The notes below the pieces were generated by a model that made no database searches, was not told the DNA's origin, and saw only the letters and a program-made list of their open reading frames with translations. Both the position numbers and the translations under genes were made by a program. This document shows, piece by piece, positions 41,980 to 43,565 of a stretch of DNA of 43,565 bases. How positions within the stretch are numbered: the first letter of the stretch is position 1; each line of letters begins with the position of its first letter. The stretch comes from Lachnospiraceae bacterium. Lineage in GTDB: Bacteria; Bacillota; Clostridia; Lachnospirales; Lachnospiraceae. The stretch is taken from NCBI GenBank assembly GCA_024685315.1, contig JAIKVW010000042.1, positions 1 through 43,565 on the forward strand, read 5' to 3'.

Positions 41980-42366
41980 TTGAAGGTAGATCAGAAAGAC
42001 ATAGAACTGTATCTTTCAGATGTGCGTGAAGCAGTGCGCAAGGACAATTATCGGATAGAATGTAATTATAGAAGAAAAGATAATGTCGATTTGTTTCTGG
42101 ATTATGTTATTGATGAGGCGAAGTCAAAGGAGATCCTGCTGAGCCTTACAGCAATGGACTTCTCCGGGATCCTGCAGAATGAACATAAAGGTTTTGAGCA
42201 TGAGAAGCTCTATGTCTTTGGCAAGGATGTAACACTTCTTGAAAGATATGGGTCAGAAGAGAAAACGGTATCTCTTTATATCAAGTTTAATAAGTTAGAG
42301 AACTGTTTTGTGATCGTCATTTCTTTTCATGAACAGAAGTATCCTCTTAAATACTATTTCAAATGA
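41980..42366 (+). CDS. Probable toxin of a toxin-antitoxin pair (MqsR-like)
   Basis: 128 residues from TTG 41980, seven bases after GGGAG. The end ILLSLTAMDFSGILQNEHKGFEHEKLYVFGKDVTLLERYG...VSLYIKFNKLENCFVIVISFHE resembles the RelE-superfamily MqsR pattern (ILxxLxxxDF, YVF, xxYIKF, ISFH) common in Clostridia next to YgiT-zinc-finger antitoxins. It would cleave mRNA; activity is inferred. A toxin-first order with an antitoxin 49 bases downstream matches MqsRA. The AT-rich base use differs from the flanking genes and suggests transfer. Confidence 0.6.
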   Translation: MKVDQKDIELYLSDVREAVRKDNYRIECNYRRKDNVDLFLDYVIDEAKSKEILLSLTAMDFSGILQNEHKGFEHEKLYVFGKDVTLLERYGSEEKTVSLYIKFNKLENCFVIVISFHEQKYPLKYYFK

Positions 42367-42415
42367 TCAAGAGCTGCATCTGAGACACGCATATTTTGTG
42401 AAACGGGGAACCATT

Positions 42416-43426
42416 ATGGCAGAGAATGAAAAAAGAGACTTCTGCATCGAGTGCAGGAGAGAGACTGAGTACCATTTGCGTAAAAAGGATATCGTAAAGA
42501 CTATAAAGGGTAAGGAATACACCTTTTCAATCACCGCTGCAGTCTGCGCGGAGTGCGGTGAGGAAATGAGTATTCCGGGGCTTATTGATAAGAATGTTCA
42601 GGAAATAGATGAGCAGTTCAGAGCGTACAATGGGCTCGTATCGATTGAAGATATTGAAAAGCTCATGAAGATCTATAAAATCGGAAAAGCTCCGCTGTCG
42701 CTTGCTCTTGGATTCGGCGAGATTACCGTTCCGCGTTATCTTGAAGGCCAGGTGCCTTCCAGAGAGTATTCGGATATTATTAAATCAGCGCTTTCCTCTC
42801 CGGCATATATGAAACAGAAGCTCGCGGAGAACAGAGAGAAACTGACAGATGCTGCCTATCGGAAAGCTTTTGCTGAGGCTGAAAGCATGGAGAGTCTGTT
42901 CTCCGTCTCGGATAAGATGCTGCGTGTGATCGCATATGTTTTTGAAAAGCTTGGAGAGGTAACTCCTCTCATGCTGCAGAAGCTGCTTTATTTTATCCAG
43001 GGGGTATATTTGGCATTGTACGGAAAGCCGATGTTTAAAGAGGACTGCAGAGCGCTGGCGCACGGTCCGGTCTACCCTGAGGTGTATGAGATGTTACGGG
43101 ACTTCAAATATCATCCTGCCGATGATCCGCGGTTCGTACTTCTGGAAGGAACGAAGGATGCTCTTACGGAAGATGAGAGACGGGTAATCGACCTTGTTGT
43201 GAATACCTTTGGGATGTACGGAGGAAAGGTATTGGAAAAGATCACTCACAATGAAGATCCTTTGATGGAGGCAGGGATAGGTGACGGAGAGGACATCCCA
43301 TCCGGTGAGCTTATGCTGAAAGAGAGGATCATGAAGTATTATATTCTGATCAACCGGAAATACGAAATAAATACGGAGGAAGGGCTGCGGAATTATATAA
43401 ATGATATGTTGAATAAGGCTTCGTGA
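42416..43426 (+). CDS. Antitoxin with YgiT-type zinc finger, HTH and SocA/Panacea domain
   Basis: 336 residues from ATG 42416, which has a GGGGAA ribosome binding site; a start at 42329 would overlap the toxin. The N-terminal zinc finger has Cys10/Cys13 and Cys44/Cys47 (as in MqsA). An XRE-like HTH follows near 75-130 (PLSLALGFGEITVPRYLEGQVPSREYSDII). Residues about 165-300 match the SocA/DUF4065 Panacea domain: MLQKLLYFIQGVYLALYGKPMFKEDCRALAHGPVYPEVY. Panacea is known to neutralise many unrelated toxins; the HTH probably represses the operon. The pair fits a type II module. Confidence 0.8.
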   Translation: MAENEKRDFCIECRRETEYHLRKKDIVKTIKGKEYTFSITAAVCAECGEEMSIPGLIDKNVQEIDEQFRAYNGLVSIEDIEKLMKIYKIGKAPLSLALGFGEITVPRYLEGQVPSREYSDIIKSALSSPAYMKQKLAENREKLTDAAYRKAFAEAESMESLFSVSDKMLRVIAYVFEKLGEVTPLMLQKLLYFIQGVYLALYGKPMFKEDCRALAHGPVYPEVYEMLRDFKYHPADDPRFVLLEGTKDALTEDERRVIDLVVNTFGMYGGKVLEKITHNEDPLMEAGIGDGEDIPSGELMLKERIMKYYILINRKYEINTEEGLRNYINDMLNKAS

Positions 43427-43473
43427 TCCTTGTAAATTTGAACTGTTCTATATCAAATAATCCACTGTTTTCT

Positions 43474-43508
43474 CTGCCGGGCGCTTATGTGTTCCGGCAG
43501 TTTTCTTT
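43474..43508 (+). terminator. Terminator of the toxin-antitoxin operon
   Basis: CTGCCGG (43474-43480) pairs with CCGGCAG (43494-43500), followed by TTTTCTTT. Confidence 0.8.
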
Positions 43509-43513
43509 GCCCC

Positions 43514-43565
43514 ATGCTTCGCACCCCTCACTCGGAATGCTTCGCACCCCCAGGCTCGTGATGCT
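43514..43565. repeat. Start of a short direct-repeat array, cut by the window edge
   Basis: ATGCTTCGCACCCC occurs at 43514-43527 and again at 43537-43550; a third ATGCT begins at 43561. The period is 23-24 bases with variable 9-10-base spacers. The array continues beyond the window. Confidence 0.65.

Noticed and set aside
43514-43565. CRISPR array
   Set aside because: The repeats are 14 bases with 9-10-base spacers, too short, and no cas gene is seen.

Overview
The window looks like a chromosomal stretch from an anaerobic Bacillota bacterium, most plausibly class Clostridia and close to Lachnospirales. The family is inferred. Support comes from a CIRCE-controlled hrcA-grpE-dnaK-dnaJ operon, strong AGGAGG-type ribosome binding sites, a K+-dependent type membrane pyrophosphatase, a YerC-type TrpR-like repressor, a DegV protein, an HPr-like protein without the phosphorylatable His, and purine-rich, moderately GC-rich coding DNA. 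No rRNA, tRNA, CRISPR array, transposase or phage gene is visible.

Layout. 1-1678: the 3' part of an oligopeptide-binding lipoprotein. 1679-2395: a gene-free, hairpin-rich stretch bounded by two terminators that share an almost identical apical sequence. 2396-4855 (minus): degV and prfC. 5148-10326: hppA, pepT, a HEAT-repeat/methyltransferase fusion and a small zinc-ribbon protein. 10412-17178: a probable catabolic locus with a PAS/AAA+/Fis sigma-54 activator, a canonical -24/-12 promoter, a beta-keto acid cleavage enzyme (BKACE), an AtoE-type transporter, a small membrane protein and a 3-hydroxyacyl-CoA-dehydrogenase-fold enzyme, interrupted by a convergent SHOCT-domain gene. 17380-22624: YerC-like repressor, SNF2 ATPase, and a malate/lactate-type dehydrogenase followed by malic enzyme. 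22953-26302: polyhydroxyalkanoate (PHA) genes phaE, phaC and phaJ, where PhaE carries a long N-terminal domain of 11-residue-based amphipathic repeats. 26400-30585: galE, a YihY/BrkB membrane protein, fructose-6-phosphate aldolase and a zinc-ribbon membrane protein. 30703-39957: the heat-shock operon continuing into prmA, rsmE, a cysteine desulfurase and thiI. 40108-41808: an HPr-like protein and mtaB. 41900-43426: a probable toxin-antitoxin pair with a SocA/Panacea-type antitoxin, ending in a short direct-repeat array cut by the window edge.

How the genes may work together. The sigma-54 locus suggests uptake of a small carboxylate, oxidation of a beta-hydroxy acid to a beta-keto acid, and acetyl-CoA-dependent cleavage to acetoacetate plus an acyl-CoA; the substrate is not readable from sequence. 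The PHA genes would polymerise (R)-3-hydroxyacyl-CoA made by PhaJ from enoyl-CoA. Malate dehydrogenase-like and malic enzymes would interconvert C4 and C3 acids with redox cofactors. The heat-shock operon couples protein folding to ribosome and tRNA modification.

The strongest candidates for something undescribed are the paired terminators with one conserved loop (1704-2390), the two-promoter palindrome architecture of the sigma-54 locus with its orphan BKACE pathway, and the repeat-fused PhaE. All function calls rest on motif recognition by eye; no database search was run.
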